IMG/VR virus record: IMGVR_UViG_3300027782_004428 | Location: 26,000-89,999 of that record | Source of the DNA: a virus | Direction: 5' to 3' (one strand) | Length of the DNA stretch: 64,000 nucleotides | Shown here: positions 57,528 to 64,000 of the stretch, piece after piece | How positions within the stretch are numbered: position 1 is the first letter of the stretch | Layout: each line of letters begins with the position of its first letter | Program-made: the position numbers and the translations under genes | The notes under the pieces: model-generated | The model's database searches: none | Seen by the model: only the letters and a program-made list of their open reading frames with translations | Told to the model about the DNA's origin: nothing

Positions 57528-57925
57528 CCCGAGCAGCTTTTTCAGCACACAGAATTGATCGTCATCAGCTCCGGCCCTTGCGTGATGCTGTGATTGTTGG
57601 GGACATGAACTTTGAAGAACGCCTGTCAAATGGTGGTATTGTACTGGTCAAAGACAATGGCAAAAGCTCAGGCATTCGCCCACGTTGGGGCCGAGTGTAT
57701 GCTGTGGGTCCAGATCAAACAGATATCAAGGTAGGCACATGGATCTGTGTAGAGCATGGACGCTGGACACGTGGTATTGAGATTGAAGATGAAACGGGCC
57801 GGCAAACCTTGCGCAGAGTAGATCCCAAAGATATCATGATGGAGTCAGATGAGGAGCCAGCAGACGTTACCTTCTCCGAAGCCATTCATGTAGAAGCCAA
57901 ACCCACACACATGCAACACAATTGA
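57524..57925 (+). CDS. GroES-like co-chaperonin (gp31-type)
   Basis: 133 residues. RPLRDAVIVGDMNFEERLSNGGIVL is the GroES core with the mobile loop (FEERLSNGGIVLV), followed by WGRVYAVGPDQTDIKVGTWI, parallel to GKVLAVGxG...VKVGD. The C-terminal extension is acidic. No GroEL is in the window, so it would cap host GroEL to fold capsid protein, as T4 gp31 does. Confidence 0.8.
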   Translation: MTRAAFSAHRIDRHQLRPLRDAVIVGDMNFEERLSNGGIVLVKDNGKSSGIRPRWGRVYAVGPDQTDIKVGTWICVEHGRWTRGIEIEDETGRQTLRRVDPKDIMMESDEEPADVTFSEAIHVEAKPTHMQHN

Positions 57926-57926
57926 T

Positions 57927-58169
57927 ATGATAATAAACTGGAACGTAGATCAGGTTATTGCTGATTGCCAGAAAATGTATTTTGCTGCAAACGACAATTA
58001 TGAAACTGGCTGGAACCAATGGCCTTGCAAACAAGACTTGTATCGTGTAAAATTTGCTGTAGACGAGATGTTAAAAAACACATCGGGTTTTGCAGGTGAA
58101 GAAGAATGGTTAGAACAATTGGAAAAACAAAAAGTATGGAAGGCGCTGAATGAAAGAACTATGGGTTGA
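57927..58169 (+). CDS. small hypothetical protein upstream of the clamp loader
   Basis: 80 residues. NWNVDQVIADCQKMYFAAND and EEEWLEQLEKQKVWKALNE, helical and acidic. Overlaps the clamp loader by 20 bases. It lies near where T4 relatives carry the small clamp-loader subunit, but it is too short for gp62 and I cannot identify it. Confidence 0.6.
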   Translation: MIINWNVDQVIADCQKMYFAANDNYETGWNQWPCKQDLYRVKFAVDEMLKNTSGFAGEEEWLEQLEKQKVWKALNERTMG

Positions 58170-59073
58170 AAAATACCGTCCCAGTACCGTGGATGGTTAT
58201 GTGTTTGTGGACGATGCACAACGTGAGCAGGTGACACAATGGATCCGGGACGGAAGTATACCGCATCTGATGTTGAGTGGTTCAGCAGGCACAGGAAAAA
58301 CAACCTTGGCCAAACTGTTGATCAATGAATTAGGTGTGGACGAATATGATGTGATGTATGCCAACGGATCCAAGGAAGCTCGCAAAGTTGAATGGGTAGA
58401 CAAGTTAATCTCATTCTGTCAGACCATGCCGTTTGGCAAATTCAAGGTGGTGCTGATCGACGAAGCAGACTACATGAATCCAAACTCGGTACAACCTGCA
58501 CTACGTAACCTAATGGAAGATTACAGTCAGACCGTGAGATTTATTCTCACTTGTAATTATCCATCAAAGATTATTCCACCCTTGCACTCACGTTGTCAAG
58601 GGTTTCACATTACCAAAACAGATCACACAGAGTTCACTGCTAGAGCAGCCACTGTGCTGGTTACAGAAGGCGTGGAGTTTGATCTGGATGTGTTGGACAC
58701 TTATGTCAAAGCCACATACCCAGACCTGCGCAAGTGTTTGAACTTGTTACAGCCTAACTCAGTATCGGGCACACTGGCTCCGCCCGCGGCCAGTGACAAG
58801 AGCGTACGAGATTGGAAACTGGAATGTGTGGACTTGTTCAAACACGGACAGATCAAACAAGCACGAACCCTGCTGTGTCAAAGTTCTGATCCGGAAGAGT
58901 CCAGTGAGATATTCACCTGGATGTACAACAACTTGGATCTATGGGGCCGGACTCCTGAGCAACAGGATCAAGCTGTTGTGATCATTCGTGATGGTATGGC
59001 CAAGATTCCCTTGGTTGCAGATCAAGAAATCAACCTGAGTGCCACCTTAATTGAACTTGGCCAAATCACTTGA
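58150..59073 (+). CDS. sliding clamp loader large subunit (gp44-like)
   Basis: 307 residues, AAA+ ATPase. EKYRPSTVDGYVF (RFC box II), SGSAGTGKTTLAKLL (Walker A), VVLIDEADYMNP (Walker B), ILTCNYPSKIIPPLHSRC (sensor 1 and the SRC arginine finger) are all present. The C-terminal collar is helical. It loads the sliding clamp for phage DNA replication and, in T4, for late transcription, which fits the late promoters seen here. Confidence 0.93.
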   Translation: MKELWVEKYRPSTVDGYVFVDDAQREQVTQWIRDGSIPHLMLSGSAGTGKTTLAKLLINELGVDEYDVMYANGSKEARKVEWVDKLISFCQTMPFGKFKVVLIDEADYMNPNSVQPALRNLMEDYSQTVRFILTCNYPSKIIPPLHSRCQGFHITKTDHTEFTARAATVLVTEGVEFDLDVLDTYVKATYPDLRKCLNLLQPNSVSGTLAPPAASDKSVRDWKLECVDLFKHGQIKQARTLLCQSSDPEESSEIFTWMYNNLDLWGRTPEQQDQAVVIIRDGMAKIPLVADQEINLSATLIELGQIT

Positions 59074-60169
59074 ACCTGTAATTGATCCCAACCATAGAAT
59101 AACATTCTTATTGGATTGGGAACTCACAATGAAGTGCAATTTAGATTGCACTTATTGTCCAACAGGTATCTACGGTGGTCATGATAATTCACAACGTCAT
59201 CCCCCTTTAGAAGATTGTTTGCGTACCATTGACTTTATGTTTGAGTACGCAGACATCTACATGTCCAGCAAACCCAAAAGTATCAAGTATGTGATACTGA
59301 ATGTGTATGGTGGCGAAGCATTGCATCATCCCGACATTGTGAAAATATTAAGTGTGTTACGCAAGCGGTATGAATCTTATCAAGATTGTTGGCATCTCAC
59401 TGTTACCACTACTACTAACGCCATTATTGCCCCTGCCCGACTAGATCAAATCATCCCACTGATTGATGAGTTTACAGTGAGTTATCATACTGAAAACACC
59501 CCAAAACAAAAACAGCAGTTTCGAGATAATTTGTTAAAAATCAAATCTGCAGGTGTTAGACAAAAATGCATAGTACTCATGCATGCAGAACCAGATCGAT
59601 TTGCGGACGCACAAGAAATGATTGCATGGTTAACACTCAATGACATCAAATACCTGCCACGTCAACTGGACCATCATCTCGACTGGGAGGAGTTTAACTA
59701 CAATCAGCAGCAAGTGGTTTGGTTTGAAGGCTTGTACAAAAAATCTCTCAATCACGCTGTGATGCGCAATGACAAAGCAGATCTGGCAGACACTGGCAGA
59801 GCCTGTTGCGGTGGTCGTAGTTTGTGCGCTGACCAAAATCGTAGAGATCCTCAAAAGTTTGTTTCAAATAAATTTCCCGGATGGTACTGCTCCGTAAATC
59901 ATTTCTTTTTGTATGTGAAACAAGTGAATGGCGAAGTTTATGTCAATAAAGATTGCAAAATGAATTATGATGGCACAGTGGGACCAATTGGTAATTTAAA
60001 TGATATTGAGCCAATTCTAGTGCAGGCACGTGACACGGACAAGCCCGTTATACGCTGTGCCAACGAACAATGTCGTTGCGGACTTTGTGCGCCCAAGGCC
60101 GAGAACCTGGATACATATAAAACCATAATGAGGAAATATGAGATACCTAATCCTGACGTACTACACTAA
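59051..60169 (+). CDS. radical SAM protein (4), full length
   Basis: 372 residues from TTG 59051 (another TTG lies at 59057; no ATG is available). CNLDCTYC near residue 29, LNVYGGEALHHPDIV and VTTTTNAII. The C-terminal auxiliary cysteines (RACCGGRSLC, WYCSVN, NKDCKMN, CANEQCRCGLC) are many, enough for two extra clusters. Same family as the split gene at 26342-27197. Substrate unknown. Confidence 0.82.
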   Translation: MNLAKSLEPVIDPNHRITFLLDWELTMKCNLDCTYCPTGIYGGHDNSQRHPPLEDCLRTIDFMFEYADIYMSSKPKSIKYVILNVYGGEALHHPDIVKILSVLRKRYESYQDCWHLTVTTTTNAIIAPARLDQIIPLIDEFTVSYHTENTPKQKQQFRDNLLKIKSAGVRQKCIVLMHAEPDRFADAQEMIAWLTLNDIKYLPRQLDHHLDWEEFNYNQQQVVWFEGLYKKSLNHAVMRNDKADLADTGRACCGGRSLCADQNRRDPQKFVSNKFPGWYCSVNHFFLYVKQVNGEVYVNKDCKMNYDGTVGPIGNLNDIEPILVQARDTDKPVIRCANEQCRCGLCAPKAENLDTYKTIMRKYEIPNPDVLH

Positions 60170-60449
60170 ACCTAGTGGGCAAATTGATGAAGTGATGGCA
60201 GTGGCCAAAAACTTAAAAACCCGTGACCACCAGACGGCAAATGTGATACTTGACTTTCGAACCCTCTCTGTGTTAAAATGTAGCATGGGCGGTGTACAAG
60301 TCCCCAGGGACTTCAACCGCATTGTGGAATACTACATGAAACACTATGAGGCAACCATAACACGGTTGTTTACAGAAAATGGATATGAAATTGTCAAACC
60401 AGAAGAACCCGGCCCAGAAGTACAATCCCCGGAAATTAATCCTAGTTGA
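60138..60449 (+). CDS. conserved small myovirus protein
   Basis: 103 residues. MRYLILTYYTKPSGQIDEVM, TANVILDFRTLSVLKCSMGG and VEYYMKHYEATITRLFTENG match a cyanophage-conserved protein near replication genes. Overlaps both neighbours. Confidence 0.75.
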   Translation: MRYLILTYYTKPSGQIDEVMAVAKNLKTRDHQTANVILDFRTLSVLKCSMGGVQVPRDFNRIVEYYMKHYEATITRLFTENGYEIVKPEEPGPEVQSPEINPS

Positions 60450-61008
60450 TGCAGATGGTGTACTCTTAGACTGGGAATATGCATTCTCAGTTTGGATGGA
60501 GGAACACGGTCATGAAAAACAACCTGGATTCGAATTCATATACGATATTGGCGATCGTTATGGTATTAGTAAAGACCAAGGTCGTAAATTAATTAAAATT
60601 TTTAACGAGTCAGCGGCAATTGGTTTCTTACCACCGCTACGTGATGCCATGTTCTATGTGAAACGACTGCATGAAGAACACGGCTATGTGTTTCATTGTA
60701 TTACCAGCCTGAGTCTAGACGTCAACGCCGGCCGATTGCGCGAAATGAACCTGCGCAAGTTATTTGGCAAGACAGCATTTGAACGAATTGTGTGCTTGGC
60801 AACCGGAGCAGACAAACATGCGGCCCTGGATGAGTACAAAGACTCAGGTTGTTATTGGGTGGAAGACAAGCCCGAAAACGCTGACGTAGGGCATGACCTA
60901 GGACTAAAAAGTATTTTGGTCGAACACGGACACAACATGACACATGAGTGTACGTACCCAGTTGTGAAAAACTGGAAAGAAATTTATGGAATTATTGTAA
61001 ATGATTAA
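60379..61008 (+). CDS. HAD-superfamily hydrolase
   Basis: 209 residues (start 60379 or 60385). KLILVDADGVLLDWEYAF holds the D-x-D nucleophile pair, HCITSLSLD motif II, and WVEDKPENADVGHDLGL motif III/IV. The small cap resembles 5'(3')-deoxyribonucleotidases and phage haloacid-type phosphatases. Probably acts on nucleotides. Overlaps the TctC-like gene by 8 bases. Confidence 0.8.
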   Translation: MDMKLSNQKNPAQKYNPRKLILVDADGVLLDWEYAFSVWMEEHGHEKQPGFEFIYDIGDRYGISKDQGRKLIKIFNESAAIGFLPPLRDAMFYVKRLHEEHGYVFHCITSLSLDVNAGRLREMNLRKLFGKTAFERIVCLATGADKHAALDEYKDSGCYWVEDKPENADVGHDLGLKSILVEHGHNMTHECTYPVVKNWKEIYGIIVND

Positions 61009-61915
61009 AAAGTTATTGATTATTGCCGCACTTGCAGCGGCATCTCTTGCACAGGCACGAGAAACTATCAATATTGTGTGGGGATTTGCCATTGGCTCCA
61101 ATCAAGCCAACACAGTCAGAATCATGTGTGAAGAACTCAATGCCGCACAAGACAAGTATACATTTGTACTGGTACACAGGCCCGGCGCAGGTGGCACCAT
61201 TGCAGCCACAGCAGTGGCCAGTGATCCTGCCAACACACTGGTCAGCATGAGTTCCAGTTTTATTATTCGCCCGCTGTTTGAAAAGACCGAGCCCACACAC
61301 AACTTGGACCACTATATCCCCATCCTGGTACAAGGCACAGGATCTCCGCTGTACGTGGTGAGTGGCAAATACACCAGCATAAACCAAGTGTTGACCATGC
61401 CCAATGTCAGCATTGGCATCAGTGGCAGTGGTGGCATTGCTCACATGGTGGCATCCGAGATTGCCAGCATCAACAAAACAGCCAACATTATCTTTTTCAA
61501 GAGCATGGTCGAAGCTGGCACAGCCGCAGCCGGCGGTCACGTTGATGTGGCCATTGGTTTGTATACAGATGTCAAACCCATTGTGGGCAGCAACAAGGTT
61601 GAAGTACTAGCCTATACCGGACGAGTTGACATGCTAAACAACAAAAATATGTTGTTGACCAGATTCAAAATGCCCGACGCCCGTGACCTCACAGCAAACT
61701 ATGCTATTTTTGCCAGCCGGGACATGCCTCGTGAACGCTTCGCAGAGTTGCACCGACTGCTCGGTTGGGCACAACTACGTGCTCCTGTTGTGGACAGCCT
61801 GCTGAGAGATCAGTTGAATATCTCTACCATGAGCCTGGATCAATCTGTAACATGGTACAGCAACGAACGTGCATACTGGCAAAAACAAGTTGAAAAAATC
61901 AACCGAGTAAAATAA
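61001..61915 (+). CDS. TctC-like tripartite tricarboxylate binding protein
   Basis: 304 residues with a clear signal peptide (MIKKLLIIAALAAASLAQA). NIVWGFAIGSNQANTVRIM and VLVHRPGAGGTIAATAVASDP are the TctC/Bug hallmark (PGAGG loop), with ISGSGGIAHMVASEIA and the late helix region. It would bind a carboxylate in the periplasm. Bug proteins are massively expanded in Burkholderiales. No TctA/TctB is nearby, so it would need a host permease or do another job. Confidence 0.88.
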   Translation: MIKKLLIIAALAAASLAQARETINIVWGFAIGSNQANTVRIMCEELNAAQDKYTFVLVHRPGAGGTIAATAVASDPANTLVSMSSSFIIRPLFEKTEPTHNLDHYIPILVQGTGSPLYVVSGKYTSINQVLTMPNVSIGISGSGGIAHMVASEIASINKTANIIFFKSMVEAGTAAAGGHVDVAIGLYTDVKPIVGSNKVEVLAYTGRVDMLNNKNMLLTRFKMPDARDLTANYAIFASRDMPRERFAELHRLLGWAQLRAPVVDSLLRDQLNISTMSLDQSVTWYSNERAYWQKQVEKINRVK

Positions 61916-61918
61916 TCC

Positions 61919-63091
61919 ATGGACAAAACTCTAGGCTATTACACCTGTGATGGCATGGAATTTGAAAGCAAGATCCATGCTCTACAACATTCTACCACGA
62001 CACACAAACCTGTAGAGTGGCATTTTAATTGTTGGGAGTTTGGTCAACACAACTGGGCAATCGAACCGCCAGAGACTCTAGATCAACTGTATCAACGCAG
62101 AGCACAACAAATACGTGAGCAGTATGATTATGTGATTGTGAGTTTCAGTGGCGGCAGTGACAGCTGGAACATCATGCGGGCATTCATGGACCAGGGACTG
62201 CTGGTGGATGAGATTGTGTCTAACTGGGCACTTGACGCCAGCAGCAAGTATATTGTATTGGATTCAACGCAACACAGCAGTTGGAACAATGTGGCTGAAT
62301 ATCATTTGAACTGTGTGGAACGCATCAAAGAAATACAAGCACGTAGTCCTGCTACAAAGATCACAGTAAACGACACAAGCCAGGCCCTGATTGACACATT
62401 CCTTACTGCTGATGATGCCAGCTGGACTGCTGGCAAGCGCGAAGTACTCAATCCCACAGGTGCAACCAACTACAACTACAGGTATTTCAGTGACGTTCGC
62501 AAACAGTTTGATCGAGACAAAAAGATTGCCATTGTACTGGGACAAGACAAACCCAAACTGATTATCAAAGACCATCAGCTGTACACATATTTTATAGACA
62601 AGACCATAAATCTAACCAATGTACAAGAACACCTGGGCGAATACCCCAACTGTCATACCATGTTTTTTTATTGGAGCCCTGACTCTTGCGATATGTTGGC
62701 CAAACAGGCACATGTAATTTTACGTGCGATCAATCAAAATCCACGCCTGGCCGCAGTATTTTCTACCACTGATGCTAAGACACAACGGGTTCTTCAAGAG
62801 CCCATGCTAAAGCGTTGGTTGTATTCTACCTGGGACACCAACTGGTTTCAAGTGCATAAAGCCATGGGTGACTGGAACAGCACACTGGATCACTGGTTCA
62901 CTCGCGGCTGGGCAGGCACACGAGAGCATGCCATATGGCAAGCAGGAATACAACATGTTACCTCAAGTCTCGATGCCAAATACCTTGCCAAAGACAAAAA
63001 CGGCACAGTTAATGGTACTGTGCCGTTCACAAGTCCTTGTTATTATATAGGGACTGTGGTACAATTACCCCCTGTCACTGTAGAGTTTTAG
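61919..63091 (+). CDS. PP-loop ATPase (asparagine synthase / tRNA thiolase-like)
   Basis: 390 residues. VIVSFSGGSDSWNIMRAF is the PP-loop (SGGSDS) of ATP pyrophosphatases, near residue 75. The remainder is not matched to a single enzyme; NYNYRYFSDVRKQFDRDKK and WFTRGWAGTREHAIWQ are notable. It may adenylate and amidate a carboxyl group. TAAAATA lies 4 bases before the ATG, an imperfect late box. The 3' end carries the phoH terminator on the other strand. Confidence 0.75.
   Translation: MDKTLGYYTCDGMEFESKIHALQHSTTTHKPVEWHFNCWEFGQHNWAIEPPETLDQLYQRRAQQIREQYDYVIVSFSGGSDSWNIMRAFMDQGLLVDEIVSNWALDASSKYIVLDSTQHSSWNNVAEYHLNCVERIKEIQARSPATKITVNDTSQALIDTFLTADDASWTAGKREVLNPTGATNYNYRYFSDVRKQFDRDKKIAIVLGQDKPKLIIKDHQLYTYFIDKTINLTNVQEHLGEYPNCHTMFFYWSPDSCDMLAKQAHVILRAINQNPRLAAVFSTTDAKTQRVLQEPMLKRWLYSTWDTNWFQVHKAMGDWNSTLDHWFTRGWAGTREHAIWQAGIQHVTSSLDAKYLAKDKNGTVNGTVPFTSPCYYIGTVVQLPPVTVEF
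62995..63027 (-). terminator. rho-independent terminator of phoH, inside a convergent gene
   Basis: On the minus strand ACGGCACAGT ACCATTA ACTGTGCCGT then TTTTTGTC: a perfect 10-bp stem with a T tract, about 40 bases after the phoH stop at 63065. Confidence 0.75.
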
Positions 63092-63805
63092 CACTGACCC
63101 GATGATCCGGTGACGTTGAACGTCACGAGCCTCGAGTGCGCAAACAGCAATGCCTGTTGTGGGCGTTGACTGCAAACGTTCACAAAGATCCAGCAGGCCG
63201 TTGTCTCCGCTATGTCGGTCGGCCTGCTCCACATCTCCTGTGATCACTATCTTTGAATTCGTCCCTATTCGAGTCATCAACATCTTGACCTGTGCTGGTG
63301 TAGCATTTTGCATTTCGTCAGCAATAATCCATGAGTTTTTAAAAGTTCGGCCGCGCATGAATGCCAGAGGCGCAATCTCCACAACTTGATCTTCTATAAG
63401 GGCTACAATGTCCTGGGCACGATAATATTCGCGCATGACATCCAATAGCGGACGAGTCCACGGTTCCATTTTGGCAACCAAATTGCCCGGGAGGAAACCA
63501 TGACTTTCTCCCTCCACACCCACTGCTGGGCGTGTCATTACGATCCTATCACATGCACCTTCCTTTAATGCCTTAACGGCCGCCTGCATGGCTAGATAAG
63601 TTTTGCCCGTACCTGCGGGACCTACTGTAACTACTATGTGGGCGTCAGGGTCTTGTAGAGCCATGACCAAGCGTTCTTGATTTCGTGTGCGAGGGATCAA
63701 GTCTATGCGGCGCTGTGCCGTTCTAGGTGCTGGACTAAAGCTGATGGTGTTTTCTACTGCCTGATTCATTCTTTTTTGTGCTTTCGCTGATCGCTGTCTA
63801 CTCAA
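63065..63805 (-). CDS. phoH: PhoH-like ATPase
   Basis: 246 residues starting TTG at 63805 behind CCAGGAGAATAGC. HIVVTVGPAGTGKTYLAMQ (Walker A), IVMTRPAVGVEGESHGFLPG, SWIIADEMQNATPAQVKM (Walker B) and KIVITGDVEQADR are diagnostic. PhoH is common in marine phages and is thought to act in RNA metabolism or phosphate stress, though its role is debated. It overlaps the PP-loop gene by 27 bases. Confidence 0.93.
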   Translation of the reverse strand: MSRQRSAKAQKRMNQAVENTISFSPAPRTAQRRIDLIPRTRNQERLVMALQDPDAHIVVTVGPAGTGKTYLAMQAAVKALKEGACDRIVMTRPAVGVEGESHGFLPGNLVAKMEPWTRPLLDVMREYYRAQDIVALIEDQVVEIAPLAFMRGRTFKNSWIIADEMQNATPAQVKMLMTRIGTNSKIVITGDVEQADRHSGDNGLLDLCERLQSTPTTGIAVCALEARDVQRHRIIGSVLKLYSDRG

Positions 63806-63842
63806 GTGCTATTCTCCTGGTAAAAGTCCTTTCGGACATGCC

Positions 63843-63848
63843 TATTTA
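63843..63848 (-). promoter_or_regulatory. putative late promoter box TAAATA (leadered)
   Basis: GTAAATAGGC on the minus strand, 37 bases before the phoH TTG. A GNRA-looped hairpin GTCC GAAA GGAC lies in the leader. Confidence 0.45.
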
Positions 63849-63929
63849 CGGTCAGGATCTGGAGTCAAGAGTGGGCACAGATTTCCAAGATTTGCCGCAT
63901 AAGTATTAGACTTTGCGGTAAAAAACAAA

Positions 63930-63951
63930 CAAACCCTTGCCCAGGGTTTTC
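63930..63951. terminator. possible bidirectional terminator
   Basis: AACCCT TGCCC AGGGTT with A and T tracts outside. Separates phoH from the last plus-strand gene. Confidence 0.5.
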
Positions 63952-63953
63952 AA

Positions 63954-63959
63954 TAAATA
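63954..63959 (+). promoter_or_regulatory. putative late promoter, leaderless geometry
   Basis: TAAATA, then ACTCT, then the ATG at 63965 (5-base gap). Confidence 0.5.
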
Positions 63960-63964
63960 ACTCT

Positions 63965-64000
63965 ATGCGGGCAAAAGAATTCATCAACGAAAACACACAA
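63965..64000 (+). CDS. 5' end of a late phage gene (truncated)
   Basis: MRAKEFINENTQ, 12 codons to the window edge. The MRAKEFI start resembles virion or late proteins of marine myoviruses, and the late box just upstream agrees. Confidence 0.5.
   Translation, partial: MRAKEFINENTQ

Overview
The window reads as part of the genome of a large, T4-like tailed bacteriophage (myovirus grade) of a Gram-negative host. Almost every base is coding. Genes are short, overlap by ATGA or TAATG junctions and switch strand often. Phage hallmarks include a sliding-clamp loader of the gp44 type, a PhoH ATPase, a GroES-like co-chaperonin, a UvsE-type UV endonuclease, a SleB-type cell-wall hydrolase beside a holin-like membrane protein, a large block of tail-fibre and Ig-domain structural genes, and many small proteins resembling conserved hypotheticals of cyanophage- and pelagiphage-type myoviruses. 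Several lipoproteins, a phasin-like protein, a TctC-type binding protein and a DUF3563-like protein hint at a betaproteobacterial (Burkholderiales) host. That host call is an inference only. No tRNA, CRISPR array or insertion sequence was seen.

Layout. 0-10 kb: metallophosphoesterase, glycosyltransferase-like protein, nucleotide-sugar dehydrogenase, a likely 2OG-Fe dioxygenase, an amidinotransferase, UvsE, then a lipid block (PlcP-like phosphoesterase overlapping an Agt-like glycosyltransferase, and a convergent fatty acid desaturase). 10-18 kb: phasin-like protein, a run of lipoproteins and secreted proteins, two ClpP-family proteases and a twitch-type radical SAM protein. 18-36 kb: many small early genes, each set behind a near-identical sigma70 promoter, plus two more radical SAM loci (one split in two frames), a ParB-like protein, an HNH nuclease, a DNA methyltransferase and a TRAP-type binding protein. 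36-44 kb: NAD synthetase, lysis genes, then a translationally coupled ACP / desaturase / ketosynthase operon followed by IF-1, superoxide dismutase and an A-type Fe-S carrier. 44-56 kb: tail-fibre and structural genes, two on the minus strand and four on the plus strand. 56-64 kb: replication and chaperone genes, a fourth radical SAM protein, a HAD phosphatase, a TctC-like binding protein, a PP-loop ATPase and PhoH.

Two themes stand out. First, lipids: PlcP plus Agt would turn host phospholipid into glycolipid and release phosphate, and two membrane desaturases with a dedicated ACP and ketosynthase suggest the phage also remakes acyl chains. Second, gene expression: two promoter classes are visible, a sigma70 class (TTGACC, 17 bp, TATAAT) and a T4-like late class (TAAATA). 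In both, a subset of promoters sits at a fixed distance from the ATG so that transcription should begin at or within a few bases of the start codon. The phage therefore appears to use leaderless mRNAs in early and late programmes, and it also encodes its own translation initiation factor IF-1.

All functions are assigned by reading motifs and by memory of the families. No database search was run.
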